Assembly: GCA_025922715.1 (NCBI GenBank)
Contig: JAICHH010000037.1
Span: 1 to 13,843 of the forward strand
DNA from: Nitrososphaeraceae archaeon
GTDB lineage: Archaea; Thermoproteota; Nitrososphaeria; Nitrososphaerales; Nitrososphaeraceae
DNA length: 13,843 bases
Reading direction: 5' to 3'
The position numbers were made by a program, and so were the translations under genes. This document shows positions 1 to 6,987 of the stretch, in pieces. How positions within the stretch are numbered: the first letter of the stretch is position 1; the number at the start of each line of letters is the position of its first letter. Under the pieces are notes generated by a model. It ran no database searches and was not told the DNA's origin. It worked only from the letters and a program-made list of their open reading frames with translations.

Positions 1-1154
1 AAAGTTATAATAGTTTTTTCTATCTCTTCCTTGGTATTTTGTACTCCTAAAGTAAATCTAATTGAACCTGAAATCTCTTCATGATTCAGACCAATAGCTT
101 TCAAAACATGAGATTCTTGTTGTAGATTTGCAGAGCAAGCGGAGCCTGTAGATGCCAAGATTCCATCTTCATCTAATTTAATTAGTAAATCTTCACCGTT
201 TATCCCTAAAAAAGTAAAATTAACATTATTGGGTAATCTACTTTCAAGGGAGCCATTTAACATTCTACCGGAGATTTCCTCATTTATTCTATTAATAAAG
301 TAATCTCTCAAATAATACAAGTACTGAGAATTATTTTTTAAGTTCAGCATGCTTATCTCCGATGCTTTTCCGAAACCTACAATACCAGGAACATTTTCAG
401 TTCCTGATCTAAAGGTTAATTCCTGTCCACCTCCTTGCATCAAAGGTTCCAAATTTACCTTTTCACGTACGTATAATGCACCTACTCCTTTTGGTCCATT
501 AATTTTATGGGAAGACAATGATAATGAATCGAGATCCAGTTCTTTAACATTTACAGGTATTTTTCCAACCGCTTGAACGGCATCAGAATGAAATATTATC
601 CTTTTGTCAAAGTCGTGAACAATTTTTGAGAATTCTTTAACTGGTTGAATAACACCAATTTCATTATTAGCTAGCATTATACTGACTAACGCTGTTTTTT
701 CAGTAAGTTGGTTTTTTAGTTCAGTTTTATCGATAATACCGTTTTTATCTACATTTAGATAGGTAACATTAAAGCCATCCTTTTCTAAATAATGACAGGT
801 TTCTAGTATTGCATCGTGTTCAATTGAACTAGTAATTATATGGTTTTTTTTATTTTGATAATTTCTAATACTTTTGCTTATCCCTTTCAAAGCTAAATTA
901 TCTGACTCAGTTCCACCAGATGTAAAAAAAATTTCGCTTGGTTTAGCACCTATAAGAAAGGCAACTCTCCTCCTAGCAGTTTGAATTGCAATCTTTGATT
1001 TTATTCCATATGTATGGTTTGAAGAAGGGTTACCATATAAATCTCCTAGATATGGTATCATTTCATTAATAATTTCCTGGAGTACAGGAGTTGATGCAGC
1101 ATGATCTAGATAAATTAAATGGCTATTGGATTTATTTTTAATCAAGTTAGTCAT
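1..1154 (-). CDS. Cysteine desulfurase, NifS/IscS type (3' end cut by window edge)
   Basis: PLP enzyme that takes sulfur from cysteine as an enzyme-bound persulfide and leaves alanine. My own reverse-strand translation gives about 384 residues from ATG at 1154 with no stop before the left edge; the family is usually 380-400 long, so only a few residues are missing. Visible are the N-terminal YLDHAAST motif, TSGGTESDN (about 78-86, PLP phosphate binding), SSHKINGPKG with the PLP lysine at 217, the FRSGTEN segment, and the catalytic cysteine loop STGSACS with Cys340. The start overlaps the end of larE by 8 bases (ATGACTAA), so it is the third gene of a larC-larE-desulfurase operon. That position suggests it feeds persulfide sulfur to LarE, although general Fe-S cluster and tRNA thiolation roles are equally possible. 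The family call is very secure; the partner is inferred. Confidence 0.95.
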   Translation of the reverse strand, partial: MTNLIKNKSNSHLIYLDHAASTPVLQEIINEMIPYLGDLYGNPSSNHTYGIKSKIAIQTARRRVAFLIGAKPSEIFFTSGGTESDNLALKGISKSIRNYQNKKNHIITSSIEHDAILETCHYLEKDGFNVTYLNVDKNGIIDKTELKNQLTEKTALVSIMLANNEIGVIQPVKEFSKIVHDFDKRIIFHSDAVQAVGKIPVNVKELDLDSLSLSSHKINGPKGVGALYVREKVNLEPLMQGGGQELTFRSGTENVPGIVGFGKASEISMLNLKNNSQYLYYLRDYFINRINEEISGRMLNGSLESRLPNNVNFTFLGINGEDLLIKLDEDGILASTGSACSANLQQESHVLKAIGLNHEEISGSIRFTLGVQNTKEEIEKTIIT

Positions 1155-1962
1155 TAATCACGATTAGGTTGCCAGATCTATATCCGTATAAATCTAAAGA
1201 TGCATATTTGAAACCAATATTTTTTAATTCTAGATCTAACTGATTAAGTTTCATTTTATTAAACATTTTTTCCATTTCGTCTCTTCCAATTTCTATTCTT
1301 GCTATCTCGCCATGATCCCTTACTCTAACATGATTAATATCAAATAACTCCTTAACTTTTTTTTCTGCTATTTCTATTTTTTTTAATTTTTCTTGAGTGA
1401 TGTTATTGCCATACGGAATTCTAGATGCTAAACATGAATTAGAAGGCTTATTTGCAACACTAATATTATATCTTCTAGCAATTTTTCTTATTTCTTTTTT
1501 TCCAATTCTATTTTCTAATAAAGGACTTTTTATTTTATATTCTCTCATCGCTTTCAAACCAGGGCGATAGTCATTTGTATCGTCCAAATGAGTTCCATCA
1601 ACTACGTCCATTACCTGGTATTTCTTTTCATATCTTTTGATATTTTCCCCCAAACTTTTTCTACAGTAATAACATCTGTTAATATCATTTTTTACAAAAT
1701 TCTCATCTTCCAACTCGTTATACTCAATTATTATATGTTGTATTCCTATTTCATGGGCGACTCTCTTTGCATCTTCTAGTTCAAATAATGCAAGAGTTTT
1801 GTAATTTGCAGTAATAGCGATTGCTTTCTCACCTAGTGCTTTTTTTGCAGCTAATGCCACTACCGCACTATCTACTCCACCTGATAATGCAATGAATACA
1901 TTTCCTTTTGTATTCTTTTTAAACCACTCTTTTAATTGTAAAAGACTTTTTTCACTACTCAT
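1147..1962 (-). CDS. larE: LarE, ATP-dependent sulfur transferase of nickel-pincer cofactor synthesis
   Basis: 271 residues, normal for the family. LarE adenylates the carboxylates of pyridinium-3,5-biscarboxylic acid mononucleotide and replaces them with thiocarboxylates, giving the pincer ligand that LarC loads with nickel. The PP-loop ATP-pyrophosphatase motif SGGVDS lies at 27-32. The conserved SCLASR motif at 176-181 carries Cys177, equivalent to the sulfur-donating Cys176 of Lactiplantibacillus plantarum LarE. There is also a CYYC pair (Cys97, Cys100). CxxC plus the CLASR cysteine is the pattern associated with LarE proteins that bind a [4Fe-4S] cluster and use an extra cluster-bound sulfide instead of sacrificing a cysteine. 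The gene overlaps larC upstream by 8 bases (ATGAGTAG) and the desulfurase downstream by 8 bases, so translational coupling is likely. The cluster is inferred from residues only. Confidence 0.93.
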   Translation of the reverse strand: MSSEKSLLQLKEWFKKNTKGNVFIALSGGVDSAVVALAAKKALGEKAIAITANYKTLALFELEDAKRVAHEIGIQHIIIEYNELEDENFVKNDINRCYYCRKSLGENIKRYEKKYQVMDVVDGTHLDDTNDYRPGLKAMREYKIKSPLLENRIGKKEIRKIARRYNISVANKPSNSCLASRIPYGNNITQEKLKKIEIAEKKVKELFDINHVRVRDHGEIARIEIGRDEMEKMFNKMKLNQLDLELKNIGFKYASLDLYGYRSGNLIVIND

Positions 1963-3208
1963 AACTATTCGCCTTAAATTTTTTAAATATCTGGAACATA
2001 ACTAATTCTTGAATTGCTTTTAATGAACTATCTTCACTATTAGCTATGTTCTTCAAATCATTAAATTCTGGTTTGATATTGATGATATTATTTGATGAAT
2101 CTTTTGTTATTTTTACTTTGACATCATACTTGGAATGATTAATAGTTACCTGTATAATTATTATGTTCCTTTCTAAAGTTATTCTATTAATTTCATTTAT
2201 TCTTATTCCTGAAGTTCCAGTTTCTTTAAATAGCTTATCAATGAGACTATCAGTCTTAACTATGTCAGAAAGAACTCTTATGATGTTTACAGGTCGATTT
2301 TTCTTTGTTATTCCTGGAATAATTGTTACATCTCTTGCTCCTTCTCTCATCAAAACTTCTATTAAATTACCAATAATTTCTCCATTTAAGTCATCTATAT
2401 TTGTTTCAATTAAAAACATTTTTTCATTATTTAAATAAGAGATAACTGGATCCTTTCCTATGACTATCCTCAAAACATTGGGTCTATCTTTTAGTTTTCT
2501 ATGACCGGCTCCAAGACCTATTCTTTCTGGAATAAAAGGAGGATAATATCTAATACATTCAGAGGATAGATTAACTAACATTGCTGCTCCTGTAGGAGTA
2601 GTTAGTTCTCCTTGATCATTGCCAGTTAAAACAAATGACTTTCCTTTAAAAATTTCTAGAATTGCATTTGTAGGATTTGGAATAGTTCCATGAGAGAAAG
2701 TAGTTAAACCATTACCTATGGAGATATAAGTAGATAATATTTTAGAATCAAAAATCTTTAAATCTTCTAATGCAATTGCACATCCAATTAAATCAACAAA
2801 AGTATCAATACTGGAAGCTTCATGGAGATAGACTTGATCTACTGATTCTCCGTGAATTTTTGCTTCTGCATCTATCAAAGTCTTTATTGAATCCACAATA
2901 AAAGACTTAGAACGAGGTTTTAAATCTAAATATTCTGTGGATTTGGATATATTTTTAATTATTTCAATTCCTTTTCTTTCTTGAATTTCCTCCTTATATT
3001 CCAAATAGAATCTAGTTGCAGTAAATCCATTAGAATTAACCTTCTCGAACCTGACATCTTTTATTTTGCTCCCCGGTATACTGTTTTCACAGCTGTATAT
3101 TGAATCAATTACCTTTTTTTTATCTGCTCCTAGATCTATTAATGCAGATAACATCATATCGCCTGATAAACCAGCAACCTGAGCATCAATGATAGAAATT
3201 TTCGACAA
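1955..3208 (-). CDS. larC: LarC, nickel insertion protein of nickel-pincer cofactor synthesis (DUF111)
   Basis: 417 residues, full length. LarC is a CTP-dependent cyclometallase that inserts nickel into the thiocarboxylated pyridinium nucleotide. The LarC1 part spans about 1-250, with SGDMM (15-19), the HEASSID segment (129-135, compare HEV.A.D of the family), PNPTNAILEI, GELTTPTGAA (200-209) and RIGLGAG. The LarC2 part begins near 265 with LIETNIDDLNGE and a metal-binding-type C-terminal domain. In L. plantarum the two parts are joined by programmed frameshifting; here they are one continuous frame. The start codon is TTG at 3208: an in-frame TAA sits 9 bases upstream and no other start lies between, and the nearby ATG at 3217 is out of frame. 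No Shine-Dalgarno site precedes it, so the message may be leaderless. It is the first gene of the operon with larE and the cysteine desulfurase. Confidence 0.93.
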   Translation of the reverse strand: MSKISIIDAQVAGLSGDMMLSALIDLGADKKKVIDSIYSCENSIPGSKIKDVRFEKVNSNGFTATRFYLEYKEEIQERKGIEIIKNISKSTEYLDLKPRSKSFIVDSIKTLIDAEAKIHGESVDQVYLHEASSIDTFVDLIGCAIALEDLKIFDSKILSTYISIGNGLTTFSHGTIPNPTNAILEIFKGKSFVLTGNDQGELTTPTGAAMLVNLSSECIRYYPPFIPERIGLGAGHRKLKDRPNVLRIVIGKDPVISYLNNEKMFLIETNIDDLNGEIIGNLIEVLMREGARDVTIIPGITKKNRPVNIIRVLSDIVKTDSLIDKLFKETGTSGIRINEINRITLERNIIIIQVTINHSKYDVKVKITKDSSNNIINIKPEFNDLKNIANSEDSSLKAIQELVMFQIFKKFKANSYE

Positions 3209-3362
3209 CTTTATGCATTATTATATTAAGTAAACATAAATTAAAATTACTTATTTTATCAAGATGTTTATCAATGCAATATTTTTCATTTACTGCACAC
3301 ATACAAAACATACTTTTAATATTTTCAGTAAACTATAATTTATCCAGAAATAATTCCACTTT
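3209..3362. promoter_or_regulatory. Divergent promoter region between larC and malate dehydrogenase
   Basis: This 154-base, very AT-rich gap separates the two diverging operons. For the plus-strand gene, a TATA-like CTATAATTTAT at about 3333-3343 lies roughly 25 bases before the ATG at 3363, with no Shine-Dalgarno site, which fits a leaderless transcript. A second TATA-like CTTTTAATATT lies at 3313-3323. For larC, the minus-strand stretch at about 3231-3250 (TTTTAATTTATG-like) is at a suitable distance from the TTG at 3208. No clear operator repeat was seen. The shared gap would allow co-regulation of larCE and mdh-larB, which is an inference. Confidence 0.45.
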
Positions 3363-4280
3363 ATGACAATTACAATAGTCGGATCTGGAAAAGTAGGTGC
3401 AGCTGTGGCGTTAAATTGCGGATTAAGAGAACTAGATAATATAATACTTTTGGATGTAATAGAGGGTCTTCCGCAAGGTGAAGCAATGGATATTAATCAC
3501 CAATTATCTGAACGGGGAATAGATTCTAAAATAAAAGGCTCAAATAGTTATGAGGACATGAAGAATTCTGATTTTATTGTTCTTGTAGCAGGTATGGGAA
3601 GAAAACCTGGAATGACAAGAATGGACTTATTAAATAAAAACGCTAGTATTGTAAAAGATGTTGCCACTAAAATTTCAACACATGCAAAAAATGCAACATT
3701 AATTGTTGTTACTAATCCACTTGATCCTATGACTTATGTGGCTTTAAAAACTACAAAATTCAATAAAAATAAGGTAATTGGAATGGGAGGTATGTTAGAT
3801 TTATCAAGATTTAAAAGTTTTATTCATGATGCTAGCGGTTGCTCAAGGGCTTCGATCCAAGCAATGGTGATAAGCGAACATGGTGAGAATATGTTACCTT
3901 TAATACGATTTTCTTCAATTGGTGGAATTCCCATAAGTGAATTTTTATCTGAAGAAAAATCTCAAGAAATTTTTGAAAAAACAAAAAAAGTTGCTGCAGA
4001 AGTTATCGCATTAAAAGGCGCAACAGTCTATGCCCCTGGAAATGCAGTTGCAACAATGATTGAAAGTATGAAAAAAAACAAAAAAGAGGTGATTCCTGTT
4101 TCGGCCTATCTGGATGGAGAATATGGGATTTCTGATTTGTGTATAGGTGTTCCAGTAGTATTAGGATCCAATGGTATCGAAAAGATAATTGAACTAGAGT
4201 TAAATGAATTTGAAAGAAAAATTTTTGATTTAGGAGTTACAAGTGTAAGAGAAGCAATTAATTTGATTAATCAAAAATAA
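3363..4280 (+). CDS. mdh: NAD-dependent malate dehydrogenase (LDH/MDH family)
   Basis: 305 residues, the usual length for the LDH-like malate dehydrogenases of archaea. It interconverts malate and oxaloacetate in the cytoplasm. The Rossmann loop is GSGKVG (7-12), and Asp31 at the end of the second strand indicates NAD rather than NADP. The specificity loop reads GRKPGMTR: Arg80 sits where lactate dehydrogenases have glutamine (position 102 in LDH numbering), which points to malate. The other substrate and catalytic residues are Arg86, Asn118, Asp146, Arg149 and His173 (in SEHGENMLPL, usually GGHG or GEHG). The gene is followed after 4 bases by larB, so the two are almost certainly cotranscribed. 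Housekeeping malate dehydrogenase is the plain reading, but the pairing with NPN cofactor genes raises the possibility that it works on a 2-hydroxyacid made by an NPN-dependent racemase. Confidence 0.93.
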   Translation: MTITIVGSGKVGAAVALNCGLRELDNIILLDVIEGLPQGEAMDINHQLSERGIDSKIKGSNSYEDMKNSDFIVLVAGMGRKPGMTRMDLLNKNASIVKDVATKISTHAKNATLIVVTNPLDPMTYVALKTTKFNKNKVIGMGGMLDLSRFKSFIHDASGCSRASIQAMVISEHGENMLPLIRFSSIGGIPISEFLSEEKSQEIFEKTKKVAAEVIALKGATVYAPGNAVATMIESMKKNKKEVIPVSAYLDGEYGISDLCIGVPVVLGSNGIEKIIELELNEFERKIFDLGVTSVREAINLINQK

Positions 4281-4284
4281 CATA

Positions 4285-5079
4285 ATGGAATTTGAAGAAT
4301 TATTAACTCAGTATAATAATGGAAATATATCACTTAATGAGCTTAAAGGAAGAATTACCTCTTCCTATATTTGCAGTATTGGAAAAAATATTGCAAAATT
4401 AGATATTAATAGAAATTTTCGAAAGGGCATTCCAGAAGTAATATATGCAGCAAATAAAGATTATCCTGATATTGAAAAGATAATTTTAAATATATTAAAA
4501 AAAAATAGAACAATAGTTGTAAGCAAGGTCAAAAAAGAACATATTAAAAAATTAATAAACTTTGTGAAAAAGAAGAATTTGTATGTTGAAATTGGTAGAA
4601 GTAGTTCTACTATTTTTTTATCAAAATTTTCAAAATTTAAATATCATCATTATAAAATAGGAATTATTTCAGGTGGTACCTCTGATATTGGCATAGCAGA
4701 AGAATCAAGGTTAATGGCTAAAGCAATGAATTGTGACTCAATTATTTCGTATGACATTGGTATAGCAGGAATTCATCGAGTTTTTCCAACTCTAGAAAAG
4801 ATGATTTCAGAAAATGTTCAAGCCATCGTAGTAGTTGCTGGCATGGAAGGTGCTTTAGCCTCTTTGGTCACCTCATGCGTAAATGTACCTGTTATCGGAG
4901 TTCCTACCTCGGTTGGTTACGGATTCGGTTCTAATGGTATTGCTGCTTTATCTTCAATGCTTCAAAGCTGTGCACTTGGATTAACAGTAGTAAATATAGA
5001 TAATGGAATAGGAGCAGGTTCATTCGCTGCATTGATTGCTAATAGAATGAGCAATATAAAAAAAATAAATAAAATCTAA
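4285..5079 (+). CDS. larB: LarB, nicotinate adenine dinucleotide carboxylase/hydrolase of NPN cofactor synthesis
   Basis: 264 residues. LarB performs the first step of nickel-pincer nucleotide synthesis: it carboxylates C5 of the pyridinium ring of nicotinic acid adenine dinucleotide and hydrolyses the phosphoanhydride. The N-terminal part (about 35-110) is the weakly conserved LarB leader with FRKGIPEVIYA. The C-terminal part (about 124-255) is the PurE-like domain, with GGTSDIGIAEE, YDIGIAGIHR, VVAGMEGAL, GVPTSVGYG and SCALGLTVVNIDNG. Glu188 and Cys229 are 41 residues apart, exactly as are Glu180 and Cys221, the catalytic pair of the L. plantarum enzyme. PurE itself is ruled out by the extra N-terminal part and the VNIDNG motif. 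It follows mdh by 4 bases and ends 75 bases before the ribosomal-protein genes. Confidence 0.93.
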   Translation: MEFEELLTQYNNGNISLNELKGRITSSYICSIGKNIAKLDINRNFRKGIPEVIYAANKDYPDIEKIILNILKKNRTIVVSKVKKEHIKKLINFVKKKNLYVEIGRSSSTIFLSKFSKFKYHHYKIGIISGGTSDIGIAEESRLMAKAMNCDSIISYDIGIAGIHRVFPTLEKMISENVQAIVVVAGMEGALASLVTSCVNVPVIGVPTSVGYGFGSNGIAALSSMLQSCALGLTVVNIDNGIGAGSFAALIANRMSNIKKINKI

Positions 5080-5094
5080 ATTAGTAATAGAACG

Positions 5095-5143
5095 TTTATA
5101 AGTGCTTGTAAAATTCTGCATTTATTATCAAAAAAAATTGGAG
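5095..5143 (+). promoter_or_regulatory. TATA box and weak ribosome binding site for the uL18 operon
   Basis: TTTATAA at 5095-5101 is a good archaeal TATA element and predicts a transcript start near 5123-5126, giving a leader of about 30 bases before the ATG at 5155. A short GGAG at 5140-5143 lies 11 bases before that ATG and can act as a Shine-Dalgarno site. This promoter would make the ribosomal-protein block independent of mdh-larB. No sequence resembling a ribosomal-protein autoregulatory structure was recognised. Confidence 0.55.
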
Positions 5144-5154
5144 AAAAAACAGTA

Positions 5155-5817
5155 ATGAATTATGTACATACTTTAAAGAGAATTAGAGAAAGAAAAACTA
5201 ATTATCATAAACGCTCATCGTTATTATTAAGTAAAAAGAGATTTATAACTATAAAAGTTACAAATCAAAATATTTTAACACAAATAATAGAACCTTCTAT
5301 AACTGGTGATAAGGTAATCACATCTGCTCATAGTACTAATTTACCAAAACTTGGTTGGAAAGGTTCTTTAAATTCTCTTCCTGCCTGTTACTTAACAGGA
5401 TTATTACTAGGAAAAAAAGCGATTTTTAAGGGAATTAATAATGCTATACTTTATACAGGCAAAGATACCTTTACTGAAAGGATATCTGCATGTTTAAAAG
5501 GGCTAATAGACGGTGGAATCGAGATACCATCATCTGAAGACTCTTTTCCAAGCAATGAACGAATTTCTGGTGAGCATATATCTACTTATGCATCAGATTT
5601 AAAGTCTGATGCAGAAATTTATAATAAAAGATTTTCTACTATTATAAAAAATGGTTTAAATCCTGAGAATTATAAAAGTCATTTTGAGGAGTGTAAAGAA
5701 AAAATAATGAATTTAGATGTTCAAAATTTTATAAAAAATGAAAATAATTATTTGCATAAGTCTAATAAAAATAAAGGCGAGAAAGTAAATCAATCTGACG
5801 GGAGACTTAATAAATGA
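5155..5817 (+). CDS. rpl18: Large-subunit ribosomal protein uL18 (L18P)
   Basis: 220 residues, in the range of archaeal/eukaryal uL18, which carries a C-terminal extension absent from bacterial L18. It binds 5S rRNA in the central protuberance. The start RIRERKTNYHKR matches the archaeal RRRREGKTDYxxR pattern, followed by KKRFITIKVTNQNILTQII, the SAHS..L...GWKG segment and the ACYLTGLLLGKKA helix. The last 60 or so residues are lysine- and asparagine-rich with little conservation. It is the first gene of this block; upstream lies larB rather than the eL19/eL32/uL6 genes that precede it in most archaeal spc operons. Its stop overlaps the uS5 start in an ATGA. Confidence 0.95.
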   Translation: MNYVHTLKRIRERKTNYHKRSSLLLSKKRFITIKVTNQNILTQIIEPSITGDKVITSAHSTNLPKLGWKGSLNSLPACYLTGLLLGKKAIFKGINNAILYTGKDTFTERISACLKGLIDGGIEIPSSEDSFPSNERISGEHISTYASDLKSDAEIYNKRFSTIIKNGLNPENYKSHFEECKEKIMNLDVQNFIKNENNYLHKSNKNKGEKVNQSDGRLNK

Positions 5818-6434
5818 GTCATCAGTTTCGTAGAGAAGAAAAACAAGTAGAATGGAAACCTCGGACAACATTAGGTATGCTTGTTGCAGGTGGTAAGATA
5901 TCTTCTATGGAACAAGTTTTTGAAAACGGAATGCGCATCCAAGAATCTGAAATTGTAAAACAACTACTTCCGGACATGAAAAGCCAAGTAGTACATGTAG
6001 GCATTGTTCAAAAACAAACTGACGCTGGGGAAATGACTAGATTTGATGCATTGGTTGCAGTAGGAAATGAAGCCGGTTGGTTTGGAATAGGTAAAGGAAA
6101 GGCGGCACAAATGCGAAATGCAATTGACAAAGCTACTACCGCTTCTTATCTAAATGTGATTCCAATTAAACTTGGATGTGGTAGTTGGGAATGTCGATGT
6201 AATCAATTACATTCAATTCCATTTCAGGTATCGGGAAAGGGTGGGAGCGTAACACTTGAGATATTACCTGGCCCTAGAGGATTAGGTTTGGTAGCAGGAG
6301 AAGAAATAAAAAAGCTCTTAAAATTGGCTGGACTAAAAGATGCTTGGACAAAATCCTATGGCTCAACAAGTACTATGGCTTCAACCACAAAAGCAATATT
6401 CAATGCTTTAAGAAGTACATATACAGCAGGTTAA
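5814..6434 (+). CDS. rps5: Small-subunit ribosomal protein uS5 (S5P)
   Basis: 206 residues, normal for archaeal uS5, which helps with decoding accuracy on the 30S body. The dsRNA-binding-like N-terminal domain includes DALVAVGNEAGWFGIGKGKA (about 79-98). The archaeal GCGSWECRC cysteine-containing segment lies near 122-130, and the C-terminal domain has GPRGLGLVAGEEIKKLLKLAG and the KSYGST motif. The start codon is shared with the uL18 stop (ATGA at 5814-5817), which indicates translational coupling; a GGGAG at about 5800-5804 may serve as its ribosome binding site. The downstream gene uL30 starts 9 bases after the stop. Confidence 0.97.
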   Translation: MSHQFRREEKQVEWKPRTTLGMLVAGGKISSMEQVFENGMRIQESEIVKQLLPDMKSQVVHVGIVQKQTDAGEMTRFDALVAVGNEAGWFGIGKGKAAQMRNAIDKATTASYLNVIPIKLGCGSWECRCNQLHSIPFQVSGKGGSVTLEILPGPRGLGLVAGEEIKKLLKLAGLKDAWTKSYGSTSTMASTTKAIFNALRSTYTAG

Positions 6435-6443
6435 TGATGAAAT

Positions 6444-6902
6444 ATGGTCTATCTAGTTGTTAGAATTCGGGGAATTGTTAATATTCCAAGCTGGGCAGAG
6501 AAAACTTTAGAAAATTTAAACTTGAGAAAAAAGTTTAATGCAACAATCGTTACAGAAAATAGTCAGACATTAGGAATGTTACGTAAAGTCAAAGACATTG
6601 TTGCTTGGAAATCTGTTGATGAATCCATTATTAAAGAACTATTGGAAAAAAGAGGGAGAAAAAAAGGATTACATTCACTAAATAACTCGAGTCTTCCATC
6701 AAATTACAAAACTATCAATGATTTAGCTAATGCAATTCATAATAATAATATTAGTATATCTGAACTAGAAGATTTGAAACCTTGGTTTTCATTAAGTCCT
6801 CCTAAAGGAGGGTTCAAGAGAAAGACAAAAACTCAATATACTCAGAAAGGTACACTGGGAGAAAACAACGAATTGATTGATCTAGTAAGGAGAATGATAT
6901 AA
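6444..6902 (+). CDS. rpl30: Large-subunit ribosomal protein uL30 (L30P)
   Basis: 152 residues, the long archaeal form of uL30 (bacterial L30 is about 60). The N-terminal ferredoxin-like core reads VVRIRGIVNIP, then LNLRKKFNATIV, MLRKVKDIVAWKSV. The archaeal/eukaryal C-terminal extension contains LKPWFSLSPPKGGFKRKTK, typical of the family. ATG at 6444 was chosen because two nearby ATGs at 6434 and 6437 are out of frame and the protein begins exactly at the family N-terminus. The gap after uS5 is 9 bases; after the stop there is an 85-base gap before uL15. Confidence 0.96.
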   Translation: MVYLVVRIRGIVNIPSWAEKTLENLNLRKKFNATIVTENSQTLGMLRKVKDIVAWKSVDESIIKELLEKRGRKKGLHSLNNSSLPSNYKTINDLANAIHNNNISISELEDLKPWFSLSPPKGGFKRKTKTQYTQKGTLGENNELIDLVRRMI

Positions 6903-6987
6903 ATACTACAAAATTTTATTTATGGAAGAATGATGATGATTTCGCTAATCTTTTTTATTCATAAAAAAAAATTGAGGAGTCTTGATT
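6903..6987 (+). promoter_or_regulatory. Internal promoter and strong Shine-Dalgarno site before uL15
   Basis: This 85-base gap is the largest inside the uL18-secY block. TTTTATTTAT at 6914-6923 resembles an archaeal TATA box and would start a transcript near 6943. GAGGAG at 6974-6979 is the clearest Shine-Dalgarno site of the window and sits 8 bases before the ATG at 6988. A T-run (about 6950-6956) could terminate part of the upstream transcript. The site supports a separate uL15-SecY-AdkA-EMC3-Cmk transcript, which is an inference. Confidence 0.45.

Noticed and set aside
349..576. Plus-strand ORF of 75 residues, and similar ones at 1588-1779, 2163-2438 and minus-strand 5822-6004 and 7434-7634
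   Set aside because: Each lies opposite a well-supported gene (cysteine desulfurase, larE, larC, rps5, secY) and has no recognisable motif.
4595..4617. Hairpin GTAGAA-GTAG-TTCTAC followed by a T-run, like a bacterial intrinsic terminator
   Set aside because: It lies inside larB, encodes conserved-length protein, and archaea do not need such hairpins. The stem is only 6 bp.
6928..6945. ATGATGATGAT resembling a C box of a C/D guide RNA in the uL30-uL15 gap
   Set aside because: No CUGA D box or C'/D' pair at a suitable distance, so there is no support for a guide RNA.
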